Assembly: GCA_902702965.1 (NCBI GenBank)
Contig: CACRXP010000001.1
Location: 2,572,257-2,636,256, forward strand
DNA: 64,000 nucleotides
DNA from: Spirometra erinaceieuropaei
Lineage: Eukaryota; Platyhelminthes; Cestoda; Diphyllobothriidea; Diphyllobothriidae
Direction of reading: 5' to 3'
The notes beneath the pieces are model-generated. The model did not search any database. It was not told the origin of the DNA and saw only the letters and a program-made list of their open reading frames with translations. The position numbers and the translations under genes are program-made. The first letter of the stretch is position 1. The number at the start of each line of letters is the position of its first letter. Shown here in pieces: positions 49,201 to 62,000 of this stretch.

Positions 49201-52200
49201 ACTCCAATTTAGAAATTTTAGCTTTCTAATTTCCTTAGAAAGTAACTGCGAGCTTGGAGTAGATCGGTATAGTTAAGGACTATAGGATCAGACATAAGTT
49301 TTATGTTGAAATATTTGGGCCGAAGTTCGCAGCTAATTTCTAAGGAAATTAAAGAGCTATAATGGAATCACCCTACTCTGTGGTAAATAGACTACCTTGT
49401 GGTAGAGGGACGCTCACCGATCGCGTTACGGAACTCACACGTCCCGTTGTGCCTCCGGACTCTCTCTCGAGCCCCCCCCCCACGGCAACCCCTCAGTGGC
49501 GCGTAATATAGGCAGACTAGCATCACCGACAAAGACAAAGGAGACCGGAATGGCCATTCCGGGCCTATTAACCGTCGTCAGCCAACCATACCAAACCCCG
49601 AGGTATGCAGCCCCTTGGGCTCGGTCACACGGCCTATCTTCGTCGATACTGCTGCTCTGCCTATATCACACGTTGCTGTTGGCGAGGCTCGAGAGAGAAC
49701 TCCAAGGCACAACGGGACGAGTGAGTTCCATAACGCGACCACTGAGCGCCCCTCTACAATTGTATATATTCGAAAGGACAATGAGTCCCGGGCGCAGTTT
49801 TTATGGCGCTGTACTTTTAATCAACGGGTAACGGAATCCAACCCCAAGGGTTGCCCACCTCAGGGTTGTTCATGGCTGGCTGACGACGGCGAACATGCCG
49901 GAAATGGCCGCTTCAGTCTCCTTTGTCTTTGTTGGTCACGCTATTCTGCCTAGAGCACGTTATGCTAAATGAGCTCCAAACGAACGGGAACAAACGGCAA
50001 ATGCCGGGAAGGGCGGACAGTTTGTTTGAAACAGCCGAACCTGAAGTGAGCAAATGCAAAATTTAAAGCCCGCTCGTCAGCAAGCTAGGGTAGATTTCTG
50101 CCAGCGAAGATATCGTGAATGAGCCTTACTTAGCACTTTTTTCGGAGGATTCGTTACCGAGTTAACTTACGGATTGTAGATATGGTGTGATCATCCACCT
50201 TTTCAGTGTCCTCAGATTTCCGGTCTATGATGAAGGCCCGTGGTCTAAACGTGCGGAGACCGTCCAACTCCATCCAACTTATATAAACAACGCCACAAGA
50301 CATTCACATCCACCTTAAAATGGCGTGTGAGTTATGGTCAGATTGAGGGGCCAGACTTCTACGTTGGAATCGTAGCACTGTATTCCCTCGCGGTCTGTCA
50401 TCTTCGGACTTGAGTTCCTCCCTCCTGAAGATCCCTGTGCTGACCAACCTCCAGGTGGTCTTGAACCAGAAAGTAGATGTTACGCTTGTGAGAAGCTCGG
50501 GACAAAATCGGACAGCCTACCCTCTTTTTGAAGTCATATTTTGCTATAAGGTAGGGATCGAATTGCCCTAGAAGGGACACAGGAAGGGCAAGCGCGCGAC
50601 TCAAATATTTGTCTATCGGCTTAGGAAGCATCAAATAAGGTAGCCCTTATGCCGTGCGCCTACGACCGACCTGCTGGGGGTGCAGTAACGCACATTCGTA
50701 TACTGCTGTGATACGACAAGAAAATGGGAGCAAAGTAGTTGTTCGCATCTCCTTAAACACTCCCGGTCCTCGCTGGCCTCACAAATGCGGCCGGGTCTCA
50801 CAGATGCTCATTTTCGAATGATCACTATTTGCTTCTAATTTCAATTAGTCGGAACTTGCTTAACTCGAGCAGTATTGTTTGACTTACCGCTTGGACGGTT
50901 GTGCTGTCACGAGTCACAGGCAATCAGTAGAGAAAGTTGAAATGGCGTAGTCGACCGCTGCTTAGGGCCCAATCATGAGGAAACCTCTAGCCCAGCCATG
51001 GGCATATCACAGTTTAGCAACTTCTTCATTTACTTATTTACATAGATGATATTTTCAACCCAAAATCTGGGAGGAGGCGCATATTTGGCATATGTACCTA
51101 CTTTTTACCGACCCAAGCTCAACCACCAGTCTGGAAGAACATCCCGCGAGCTCAAAAACCGGGCTGTCAGACACCCAGACATCCCTACTATTTAAGCAAG
51201 AACAATCGCGGACAACTAATGCAGAGACGACATCTAGGTAGTAGAACAGACGGACAGGCTTTTCGTGAGAGAGAGAGAGAAAGCGAGAGAGAGAGAAGGG
51301 GTGGAGTACGCACCTGCCTCCATGGCACCGCTAAATCCGGACAGACAGGTTCCTTCCTCCATGCTCACGCAGGCATCTATTGGAGTGTACTGCATGGAGA
51401 CGCCGGTGTAGAGTGCACAGGTTCCAGTCCCCATATTTTGCATCCCGATGCCGGGTAGGGAGTTGTTGGACATGGAAGGGGTGTAAAGGTATCGTGGGTC
51501 GCAACCCAGCTGAAGCCCATCACGTCCGCTGTTAGTGGCTGCAACCAATCCACCAATCCACAAGGAGACTAAAATGAAAGTTGACGAGAGAATTTTAGTG
51601 ATATTCGATGCTCGAAGAATCAAAAAGCGAGGAATGGAGGTCGTCGGATCAGGCTATCCGATCTAATAAGAGGCTCAATTTGAATGCGTATTTCTTATAC
51701 TTCCATAGAAAGCTACCAGCTAATACCAGTGAACTTGTACGTTAAGTGATTAAACGTGGACTGAGAAATCGCGGTAAACTTGATTTGTTTCAGTCTTAGC
51801 TTCGATTACTTGTAAGTAGGTTACGCGTAACGGATTTATCGAGAGCTAGCTTTACTTTAAAGAGACAATCGTCCGCCAGTGTTGGCCGGCAGTAATAACT
51901 CTAGTTTCGCAGGCTTCAGAGAAATGAACTGCACAACAGACACTCAATCTGAGCCGTACTTCTAAACAACGCAGGAAAATGAACTGTCAGAGACGGAAGG
52001 GGTTTTATGTCAGGAAGAGGCAAACCACTGTTATCCGAATTACGATTTGTGTCCTGGCTATTGAGTTAACCCAATTACGAAACCCACAAAATACGGATAA
52101 ACGATTGTGACCATGTTTTCGAGTAGAAAAGACTATTTGAATGAGATTGCCAAAGTTGATGAATATGAAGCATACTCCACTGCATATTCATACAGTGAAC

Positions 52201-55200
52201 TGATTACTGACTAGACATCTTTCCGGTCATCTGTGAAAAATTACAATGTACTGTGCAGTATTTTTACCTTTCGGCATTTGCATAAAGTCAGTCGTATTTT
52301 GCCAAAAAGAATACACCACAAAATTCATAACGCATGCCAAGTTTGTAAGGAGCGGTCGTATAAAGGCGCCTCTAGGTATCCATAGAGTTACTGTTCACGT
52401 CTCAAAAACTGCCATACGCAGTGTTTTTAAGAACCAAATCAGTCCTTTCAGGGTACCTCATAATCGGTCGAAAATGTATACAGCACAAACATTACGCACT
52501 GTTTTTTTAAAAATATAAATGGTTCTATAGGCAGAATGCTATTACCGACAAAGACAAGGGAGACTGAAATGGCCATTTCTGGCTTATTAGCCGTCGTCAG
52601 CCAGCCATACCCAAGCCCGAAGTGTGGAACACCCGAGCCTCGAACTCGCGACCTGTTGGTTTAGAAGTCCACGCCTCTACCCACCGGGCCACGAGCCCGT
52701 TGCCCTGTCGGTTTTCGATCGGGAATATACAACGGTAGGGGGCGCTCACCGATCGTTCATACGGAACTCACTCGTTCCGTTGGTTCTTGCAGGCATCGAA
52801 CTTTTATGGACGGCATACACTACAGTTCGACAGTCACTACCGACTATGTCCACCACGTATCCCAAAGCAGGTTGTACGCAGAGATGGGGACTTACGCGTG
52901 AAGTAGTTTATAACGATGGTCAACTTTCGCGGCATCTCCCGCCCTCTCTCCATCATCACACTCCTGCGTCGGTGTTAAGACAGTTATGAAGACCGGAGGT
53001 GGAATCGGGCGCAGGGCACTGGTGTGGTGTAAGCCTGAACTTAGTGTATCTCGAGACGCCCTCACGTGTGTGGCATTTGTTATGGGTGCGCAACCCACTA
53101 ACTTCTACCGGACCCTGATTTGGCCCATTTAAGCGGGCAAACAAATGTTACATATAAGTAGGGATACAGTTTAAATGAAGTTTTAACTTTCAGTTGCCAA
53201 AGTTTTCAATGCACCTGCAAGTCTTAGCAAATAAATTGCCAATGCTACATATTAATAAACTTTATAACTGTTCGCCTGTCACTGTCTGACAGTTTTGGTT
53301 GCGAAAATTGGCTTTTCCCACATACTGTATTAAGGGAGTTTTAAATGCCCAAAATGGCAAACTATTTCAGATGCCTGTTGATATTCCTAGTCATTCGCAT
53401 ACAGCTGGTTTACCATCCAAGTTAAATATAATTGTACCCAAACTGCAATCTCTCGCTTCGCAAGTTAGAAATGTCGACTAATTCACGCTACTGCCAGGAG
53501 TTGTTATGATGACCCAGAGATTGAGCACCCCGCTCAGTTTCGTAAATCACCTGTTGACTTATTTCTCGAAGATGGAGTTTCCTAGTTGTGTAAATCCAAA
53601 AGTCCACAGTAAAGAATGTTCTAAATTACTTGTGCCCATTTTAATAACCATGACGTGTATATTACACCTTATCACTACCAGGCAAGGATAGGTAGTAATT
53701 GATAAGCTGTCACCAAACTTTACAATATTTATAAACTCTCCTGTTCACGCCTGTTTTAGCGTTCTTAATTTTACCCTACCAATTAAATAATGCTTTTCTT
53801 TTATTTACGTAGTATCGCTGACTTCGGATATGCTCTGTGGGGGTGATTTCTTAGTAATTCCAGATCTTACGTAAATTTTGTTATTTTACATCTGTTTTGG
53901 AGTATATTACATGTCATTGTCTGCACACCCAAACAGAGTATATCAAATAGCATCTTTATCGACTGACGCGTGTGAGAGTCATGAAGAGCACTTAGAATTA
54001 GCTAGACCGTGGGCGAATATGAGATTTCCTAAGTGAGGAGACGCCCAAATGACTTGTGTACGCGCAAAATCTTTATTGTGTTTCCTACTTGTTGTTGCAT
54101 TCAAGAAGAGGCAACCCCGAGGACACGGCGCAAGATTACTTTGTCAGTTCCCGGAAAACAACTGAAATTTGCATAACCCTCAACTTGACTGCTCTTTAAT
54201 ATTTTACACTGTATGTTAAAGACTCAGTCAACCATAGCTGATAAGGTGTTGTGAGATATTTTCTTTCTACCAATAGAAAATTTCAACGAAGGTCCAATGA
54301 GGTGAATAAAAGCACTTCAGTCGCATCGACAGAAATATACTCCGACCAAAAGTCCTAGTATCTATTATGCGGAAAAAGCGAAATACTATATTTCGGTTGG
54401 AAACAATCAGAGTTCCTAGCCGAAATACGAAAATGGCGTGCAATAACTTAAATGAAAATTCATGCAACCACATTAGAGTCCAAGAATATGATTAAACGAC
54501 CTGATAAAATGGCAAATCAGGTCTGATCTTCAATCGGTAATCGTACATTTGTGTGTTTATCCCAGAATGATTTGAGGCTCAGGCGAAACCTTTATCGCAT
54601 CAAGACAACCGTAGTATCCATACGCATGCTCAGTTAATGACCTCCTCGGTGAAAGACGGTAAGTGCGGAGGCCGGGTTTTGCTGTGCAGTAGTGTGGAAG
54701 GGTCGTTTAGTTAATCACTGTATCCAGGTCCATGGCAGCTCGCATTAACTTTGTTTAGCCGTGGGAACACGGTGAATGGTGAAAAAAGAGTCAATCGGAT
54801 GATGTGCAAGCTCGGTTTCCCCTCTACCACGTCTATTCGGAGGTAGTGATGTACCTCATTACCGGCGACGTTCGCACTAGTTTGAAGTTTCCCTACACTA
54901 AGTACTCTTTAACTTAATAACAATTATTCCTGTACGCGGCCCGGTTGCGTTCTTTTTCAACTGTTATCTATCTCCATCCAACCTGACACAGATTTCGCAT
55001 TCTCCAGTTCGTTCGCTATGCTTTATGAGGAAAATTGCCGATAGTGGTGGAGAGAAGACTCCTAGATAGCATTTGGAAAGAATGCGACGCGATGCCTGAA
55101 CCGACCGTTTCATTCGCGTGCCATTCCGGATGCACTCTCAATTCCGTCATCCTCTATTTGATTCCTTCTCTGATTAGGGATTTGAGTGAAGCGGAAGCAA

Positions 55201-56034
55201 AGAAACTCTTGTTTTAACGATCGTGCTTCCTTCTTCGCAAGCTATACTGTCAATGGTAGGGACTTCTTGTGTGACAACTGATGGATCTTTGCAGGCGTGG
55301 GCGTTCTCGTTCACACTTGATTTACTCTGCTTCCCGAAGCAGTGCTAAAATAACCGAACCTAACGGGGCGTAGTGTCTATATTCCCGTGAGCTACAGTGC
55401 GCCATTAGTTTTTATTCTCCTCAGACCTCGTTTTAGAAATTGGGATCACCAGTCGTGAACGGACCTCGTTCTAATAGGGCACGTCTAATGAGCTTACTAC
55501 GGCGCATCCGCATCCAGTAGAGGGTCCGTCGGAGAGATCGTACAGTTTGTGGCCAACCTAGCACAAGTGGAGGCATTATTTAGTAAAGGCGTGGATTAGC
55601 CTGTTCGGGGAGCCTTTTCCTCTTGGAAGACCTAGTCCATACTTGCTTACCAGCACCCACTGGTTTCCACTCTTCCGTGGAGACACTCAGGAAGGCGACT
55701 GAAACCAAAGTATTCGTCCGTCTCTGTTCTGCAGAGGACGCAGTGGAGACCTGCATGTGAGGTTGTCTCAAAGTGAGTCAAACTTTTATTGCATCTAACT
55801 CCTTCTCTCCTCTAAATCCCTCATATACAATTTGGAAGACAGAGGCAAGACCGACGTAGCTGGACGTCGACGCATTGACTGCGACACAAGTTATCCTCGC
55901 GTGTTGCACGTAACATGGTCCCTAACTGCACGTATGTTGAGTGCTGATGAGGGATTTCGGCTTTAGTGTGCATATGAATGCCAGACAGGCCACGTTAAAA
56001 AGAAGCCATTTTAAGAGGATCCTCGTTCTTGAGA

Positions 56035-56068
<34 letters not shown>

Positions 56069-59000
56069 GGAGGAGGAGGAGGAGGNNNNNNNNNNNNNNN
56101 NNNNNNNNNNNNNNNNNNNNNNNNNNATCCCATCTATCCTCAACTGGCGACCTTTGTAAGCGATAACTTCTGGTGCATTGCTGTTTGCAATGTAGAACTA
56201 GGCGTGTGGTTCGAGGCCCATCCACTTCACCCCATCCCTTCCTTCCTGAATGTCTCAAAAAGCTGTTCGAGTGAAACTGGCTGAAGATGAGACTGAACGC
56301 AGTCACCCATGTGACGTGATGTCGCTGTTTGACGATTGCAGTGCAGGAGCTCAAAGCGCACATGCATTCAAAAGGATCCACTGCCGTCTGACTCTCAGTT
56401 GTGTGCATGACCAAATTATATCCTCAGAAAACTTCCGGACGATGATGATAAGGAATGCGCTGTAATAAGGAATGCATCGAATTACCATGAGAGGGGCTAC
56501 CACAGCATTAGCCTCTGTCTTCCTTCGACAGGTGATGCATCTAAGTGCATTGGCTGAGATGGAGCCAACTTTCATCTAACGAGCGTCAATAGGATTCAAT
56601 ACTCGTCAGCGCAGGCCGGCTAACGCAAGTAGTCTGCGTGTCCGCTCTGACACCAAAGCAGCCCGACCACCCGAGGTAAGAAGCTGCAACAAACAAACCT
56701 TCAGACAGCCTGGGTGTCCGGACAGAAATTTCGCGGAGTTTCACTAATACCACCATTTGCGTCAAAGCGTGTACTCTTATAGGTGGTAATGGTTATATTT
56801 AAAGTAAATTTTCAAGTAGATCTGGCTTTCATGGGTACCAACTCTCTCATACATTTAGGAAAGCGATGGAGAGAAATAAGATTATTTAGTGAATTGGTTC
56901 CCATGTGAAGTTTGTCTACGGTTTACTTTTTCTTTGCTACTTGAACTCGTTTAAGGGAGCATGTGAACATTAGAGTTCTTTTGCAGAATTCTGAAGTATT
57001 TAAAATCAATATAAAACCGACAAGTGGACTAAATAGTTAAGTTCTTTTACTCAAACCACGACCGACTGGGGCAGGAGATAGCAGAAATTATAGGGAATGA
57101 AAGTATGCCCCAGACAGAGCCTGATAGCCTGAGCTGTCTCGCGCTGTTAACTAGCAGCATGACAACCCGTTTCCTGCATATGGTCGCAAGTTCCTGCCAG
57201 CCCCAAGGACAGTAATATTTACTGTCTAGGAAACAGTTTGTAGACGAATGAGCGTATGTCAGGATCGGTACTGTGTTCCTACTGGTTTAAGTTCTTTAAT
57301 TCGCCTTTATTTTTGAAAAATAAATAGCGCTATAGCAGAACAGGGGCAACCATCGGGTGAAGAACCCCAAACACACCCGACCAGCCAAAGGTGCCTCTCT
57401 TACGGAAAAGGTGGTAATAGTGGTTTTACAGGTGGGGCCTATGTATGCATAGAGGAATGGCAAAATAAGTAAAGATAATTTGTAAATTCGCCTTTTGGGC
57501 GGAGGTGTTTTAATACATTGACAGACGGATGGCAAAATTTGGTCTGATGTGTTAGATTATCTACAATGACCTCAGCTCAGAGAGTTAGGAAGCGCTCGTT
57601 AAAGACGCTTAATGTTCATTTTTTAAATTGTCCTGCTTGATTTCGGTTGCTATCTGTCAATGCATTAAACCTTTTCCGCCCGAAAAACGAACTAACCAAT
57701 TATCTATAGCTATTTTGCCATTCCCCTATGCATACATAGGCCCCGCCCGAAAAATCCCAATTATCACCTTTCCCGTAAGAGAGGCACCTTTGGCTGGTCG
57801 TGTGTGTGATTGGGGTCCTTCACCCGATCGTTGCCGTGGTTTATGTAGCCCCACCTGAAGTAAACAAACCCCAGCCACCTGTACTACGGGACCGGTGGTA
57901 ATAGGGGGTTTTTACAGGTGGGGCCGGGAACGCACAGGTGACGAGGTCGTGTACAAAAGAAAAGCTATTGGGAATGCGCGTTGTACTTTGGGTGGTTGAG
58001 AAATAGTTGCCCTAACCCATAACCCTAATCCCAACCCCAAGCCCTAGTCATAACCCCTAACTCCAACCCCAACACTATTGTGTTCACCAGGTGGAGTTGC
58101 ATAACCATATCTTGCCCAAAATTTAGTTTCTACCGAGAAGGGGACCTTTCAGATGTCAATCAATTTCTCCCACTTTTGCACCGGCAACGAAGGCAGTGTG
58201 CACATTTCATATTCTAGAGTCAGACGCGGACAGGGGGGCGTAGTTTGCCGATTTAAAACTCATGGGATGGAAAAACATTTTAGCGCTCGACCGATGAGCA
58301 GCTGGAAGGGCACGAGGACATTAATGTGCGAGGCTTTTTCCCCTGCCGAGATTATTATTCGAGATTTGAGTGAAGTGCTTCTGCCTTACAATCCGGAAAA
58401 CAACGTTCACTCTAATGGCAGATGTTGGCAAGGATTGGTCTAACAGGCCCAATTATTGGAAGTTCGTTTGGTTACACACCCAGTAAGGCACTGGACAAAT
58501 GAAATGGATTCTAGTGGAATTCCCGTAGTGCGCGATGCATGACCTGAGTTTGGACCTTCAAAAGCCTGGCTACATTGGCGTCAAACGAGCTGGCAGCGGC
58601 AAGTAGGCCTATCATCGTTTGCCTGGGGAATGGGGTTCCATGTCAGTTGGGATAGCGAGGGTACACTGATGTTGAGGACTAGGCGTGAAAGAGGCCGTGC
58701 GTTTGTCTTCACCGTACAGCAACCCATCCGTTTTTATGCTCCTAATTGGCTTCCGAAATAGGCTAGCCTAGCAGGCCTGCTTAAAATCATGCAAATTTTC
58801 CGGACTGTACAAGTTGGTAAATTCTCGAGCTTGAACTAATACTACCACCTTTCCTGCATGCTATCGACCTGGAAGAAATCGAATCTGTGAACTTTTGGCG
58901 GCCAAGAAACTGTCGATAATTGTGGATTTCTTACTGATTGAGCAAGCAAATATGGCATCCTGGTTCGAGTTGTGCCGGCCTAATGTCAGGCCACTAATGT

Positions 59001-62000
59001 TGACCACAGGAATAACCGCCTTGGATATATTTATAACTCCTCAACCAACAAAAATCATAAAACAGCTGAAATTATGAGGAAGTGCCCTAGTAGAAGGCCA
59101 TGAAATGGCTCTCACGCCTCTTAACGACCTTCTTGCTGGAGTCTGGTGACAACCTGGACCCCACGCAACGAAACTCTAGGTCAAGGAAGCGAACTCTGCT
59201 TGAAGAAGGTCCATTACATTTCAATGCTGAATGGAAAGAGCAGTAGTGACGTCACCTTGACGCATAATGATGCGGGGAACAAAAAAAGTTGCCCTAAGGG
59301 GAGAACTATAGCAATAGCAAGTAGTCAAGCATAACACTTCGCTATGTTAAATAGGATTCCTTGAGGACATTGAATGCAGAAATTAGCCAGACTCGTCACT
59401 CTCTTTCGCGGTACGAATACCAAGCGAATGACCAAAAGTTGTGGTGAGCTAACATCCGAAACTGGGAAGGCAGTATGGGCGACCTGTTGTTAGCTTCAGG
59501 TGGAGATATTGAAGCTGGCCCACGGCGTAGTTATTGCGCTTTTGAAGAAGTGGGCTTATGATGAAAGTGCCGAGTCTTCCAGTAAGTGTAAGATTCAGTC
59601 TATCCGAGGAGGGAATGTGGTGTTTAATCGGCAATAAGCATAGCAATTATGGAAGGGATAGGGTCTATGGACACCCCGTATTGCCCATGGGATTCGGCAA
59701 ATTTTACAGTGAGTTTAGTTCGGTTTGGGGTCATTAGGGTTGAGCCTAGGGTTGTTAAGGTTGGAGTTAAAGTTAGAATACGGGAGTAAGTAGCTCCCTG
59801 GAATTTGTCGTAAGGCCACCAGTAGTACAAGTATTACTGTACGCGCAATAAATAGGTTCTATGTAAACGTTGTACAATTTTGCGGCCCATACATATGATG
59901 GCAGCAGTCTGTGCTGTGGCTTTAACTTGACGCTGAATAAAACGCAAATTCCATCCAGATTTTGGTTTTTGGATTCCATGAATTTAACAGGATCGAGTGG
60001 GTTCTTTGAAGATCCTGTTTAGATTTGTGCTTCTGAACAGAGTTCTATTGCATTGATTTCATAGGTCTGCTTAGACAGAACACTTCCAAGGCAAGGATTG
60101 CCTAGACGTTAGGACGATAAGCAGTTTCAAATGCCCGCCTGAAGATGAATCAGTCGGGTGTTGCCGGGGGAATTAGATACAGTTAACGGATGTGAATACA
60201 AACAAATTTTGGCAAGATTTTAAAAAGTGGGGTTTAAAGTACGAGGTTGCATATAGATTAATTAACAGTTACTGAGCGCCCGATAGCCCCACTTCAGCAT
60301 CAAAATCCATGGGGTCACTGGACTTGCGGTACCTTCAAAAAGCGACCCTCAGTCCCTGTTACTAAATTTGCACGTATTACATGCAAAAAATGAATTGGTA
60401 CACTTTAACCTAAATAACTAATTAGGTCTTCCAGTTCGTCTCTTGAATTCGTCGGAGTTTTTTTTAATTTCCAGCCGGCGTGGTAGAACCTTGAACTACT
60501 TAACGCTCAATGACTAAAGAACCCATGTTCGAGTCCTAGATCATTCAGACCTGAGGTTCAATAAGGCTGGCCGAGGATCACTAGGAGGTCGGAAACGGTC
60601 ATCCCAGTCTCCCTTCTCTCTGTCATCATCGCCCCCCCCCCCGCATATAGTTCTGGTCACCATGCGACCGCCTGTGAGGACTCCAGATTTGTCCTCAAAG
60701 CACGTCCGGAAACATGATTGAGTAACGTCCTATCACCTTTCAGCCATCCTATAGGCCTGCCATGGAAAAATCCCTCTTGTCTATTTCGGACATCCGTGCA
60801 TGAATTGCCTTTGTAACCCAACGTATACGACATTTCGAAACAGCCCCAAAGGCACATCGAAATATGCTTAAGATGGTTTTTTCTACACTTTGCAGGGATA
60901 GCATTTCGAATTGTAAGGGGCCTAAGAAATCTCTTTCGAAAACAGAAATGGCGCAGGAGATAGCCTATCGTGGACTAGGCCGACAAGTTTGCAATTGGCA
61001 TAAGACTGACAATCTCTATCCAAGGTGATAGAAATACAGTTCCATGTTTATAGTCATCTTATTTTTGCATGGAGGTGCGCGTTCGGTCTTCCTAGAACAG
61101 CATTCACACAGATGTTTTGGAAACGTTGTTCTTCCACCGCAGGGGTAAAGCTCAATCTGCACAAAATGCGCTTGTGGCCTTAGACGACAGTTTCCTTCGG
61201 CTTCCGTGCATCGGTTGTCATTTGCATAATATAAGTTTATGTGCTCAAACATAAGGGCTTCTTGAGCGGTCAACTGAAGGCAGTTTCACCCTCCAATCAA
61301 AACAATTAGACGTACTATTTCACTTCTTCAAAAGTTAACATCTAGTGGAGCTCTTAACCGAACGTACAGAAAAAGGAAGATATGGAGCAGATAAGCGTCC
61401 CACTTATTTTGGGCGTTAGCCAAATGATATGCGAGTGTTTCTACCAGGTATGATACACGTTTCGAGTACCAGTCGTTTACCAGATGAAAATGAGAAGTTG
61501 AATTCCGACAACTCGAGTTAGACATTGACACCAGGCAGTTGCTAGTGAAAGACACACGCACTGTCCTTCGAGCACCCTTAGACCTCCATACCGCGTAGTT
61601 CCTTAGGGCTATTTGTTTATACTTTGACTCGTGATTCGACAAGGAAATAGGACCCTGAATTTTATACAAAGTACTTGCAGGGAGGAGCATTGTTTGTAAT
61701 AATCTTCTGAGCGTCATACTATAGCTTACTGAACAAATTAACGTTAACGTATATGGAGTCCCATCTACCGATGTGGAACTGGATTTTATTCTAGTAGGGA
61801 CTAATGCAAGAGTCGACTGGCATTTTCATCCCAGCACAACACTGTCTTTTAGAGGCTTGTACTCCAGGCAACAAGTTAACGCTAGAAATAGATTATGATG
61901 AGAATGAAACGGTCAGCATTTGGAGTGGCGGCCGCGCTGACCCGAGAAGCGGCCGTCGAAAGTCATTATTTGGTACCTATTTTGACAGCCATTCTGTAAT

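Larger units (their letters stand above)
47630..51313 (-). other. Integrin intron 2
   Basis: GTGCGT to AATGTAG, 3684 bp. Includes a GA/CT microsatellite 16 nt inside the donor, fold-back A (48886-49376) and a pair of SINE copies (49390-49960). The block at 48420-48720 is GC-richer with ORFs but no recognised domain. The minus ORF at 50398-50634 has no motif. Confidence 0.8.

Noticed and set aside
55640..55727. Exon-like segment on the minus strand in integrin intron 1, with CTCTGCAG before and GTAAGC after, reading EYFGFS in one frame
   Set aside because: The phases do not fit exon 1 and exon 2, which already join into a continuous integrin sequence. The motif is short and could be chance.
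57296..57858. Two small genes encoding related proteins, head to head
   Set aside because: The similarity extends to the DNA as an inverted repeat and the peptides have no domain, so a palindromic repeat explains them.
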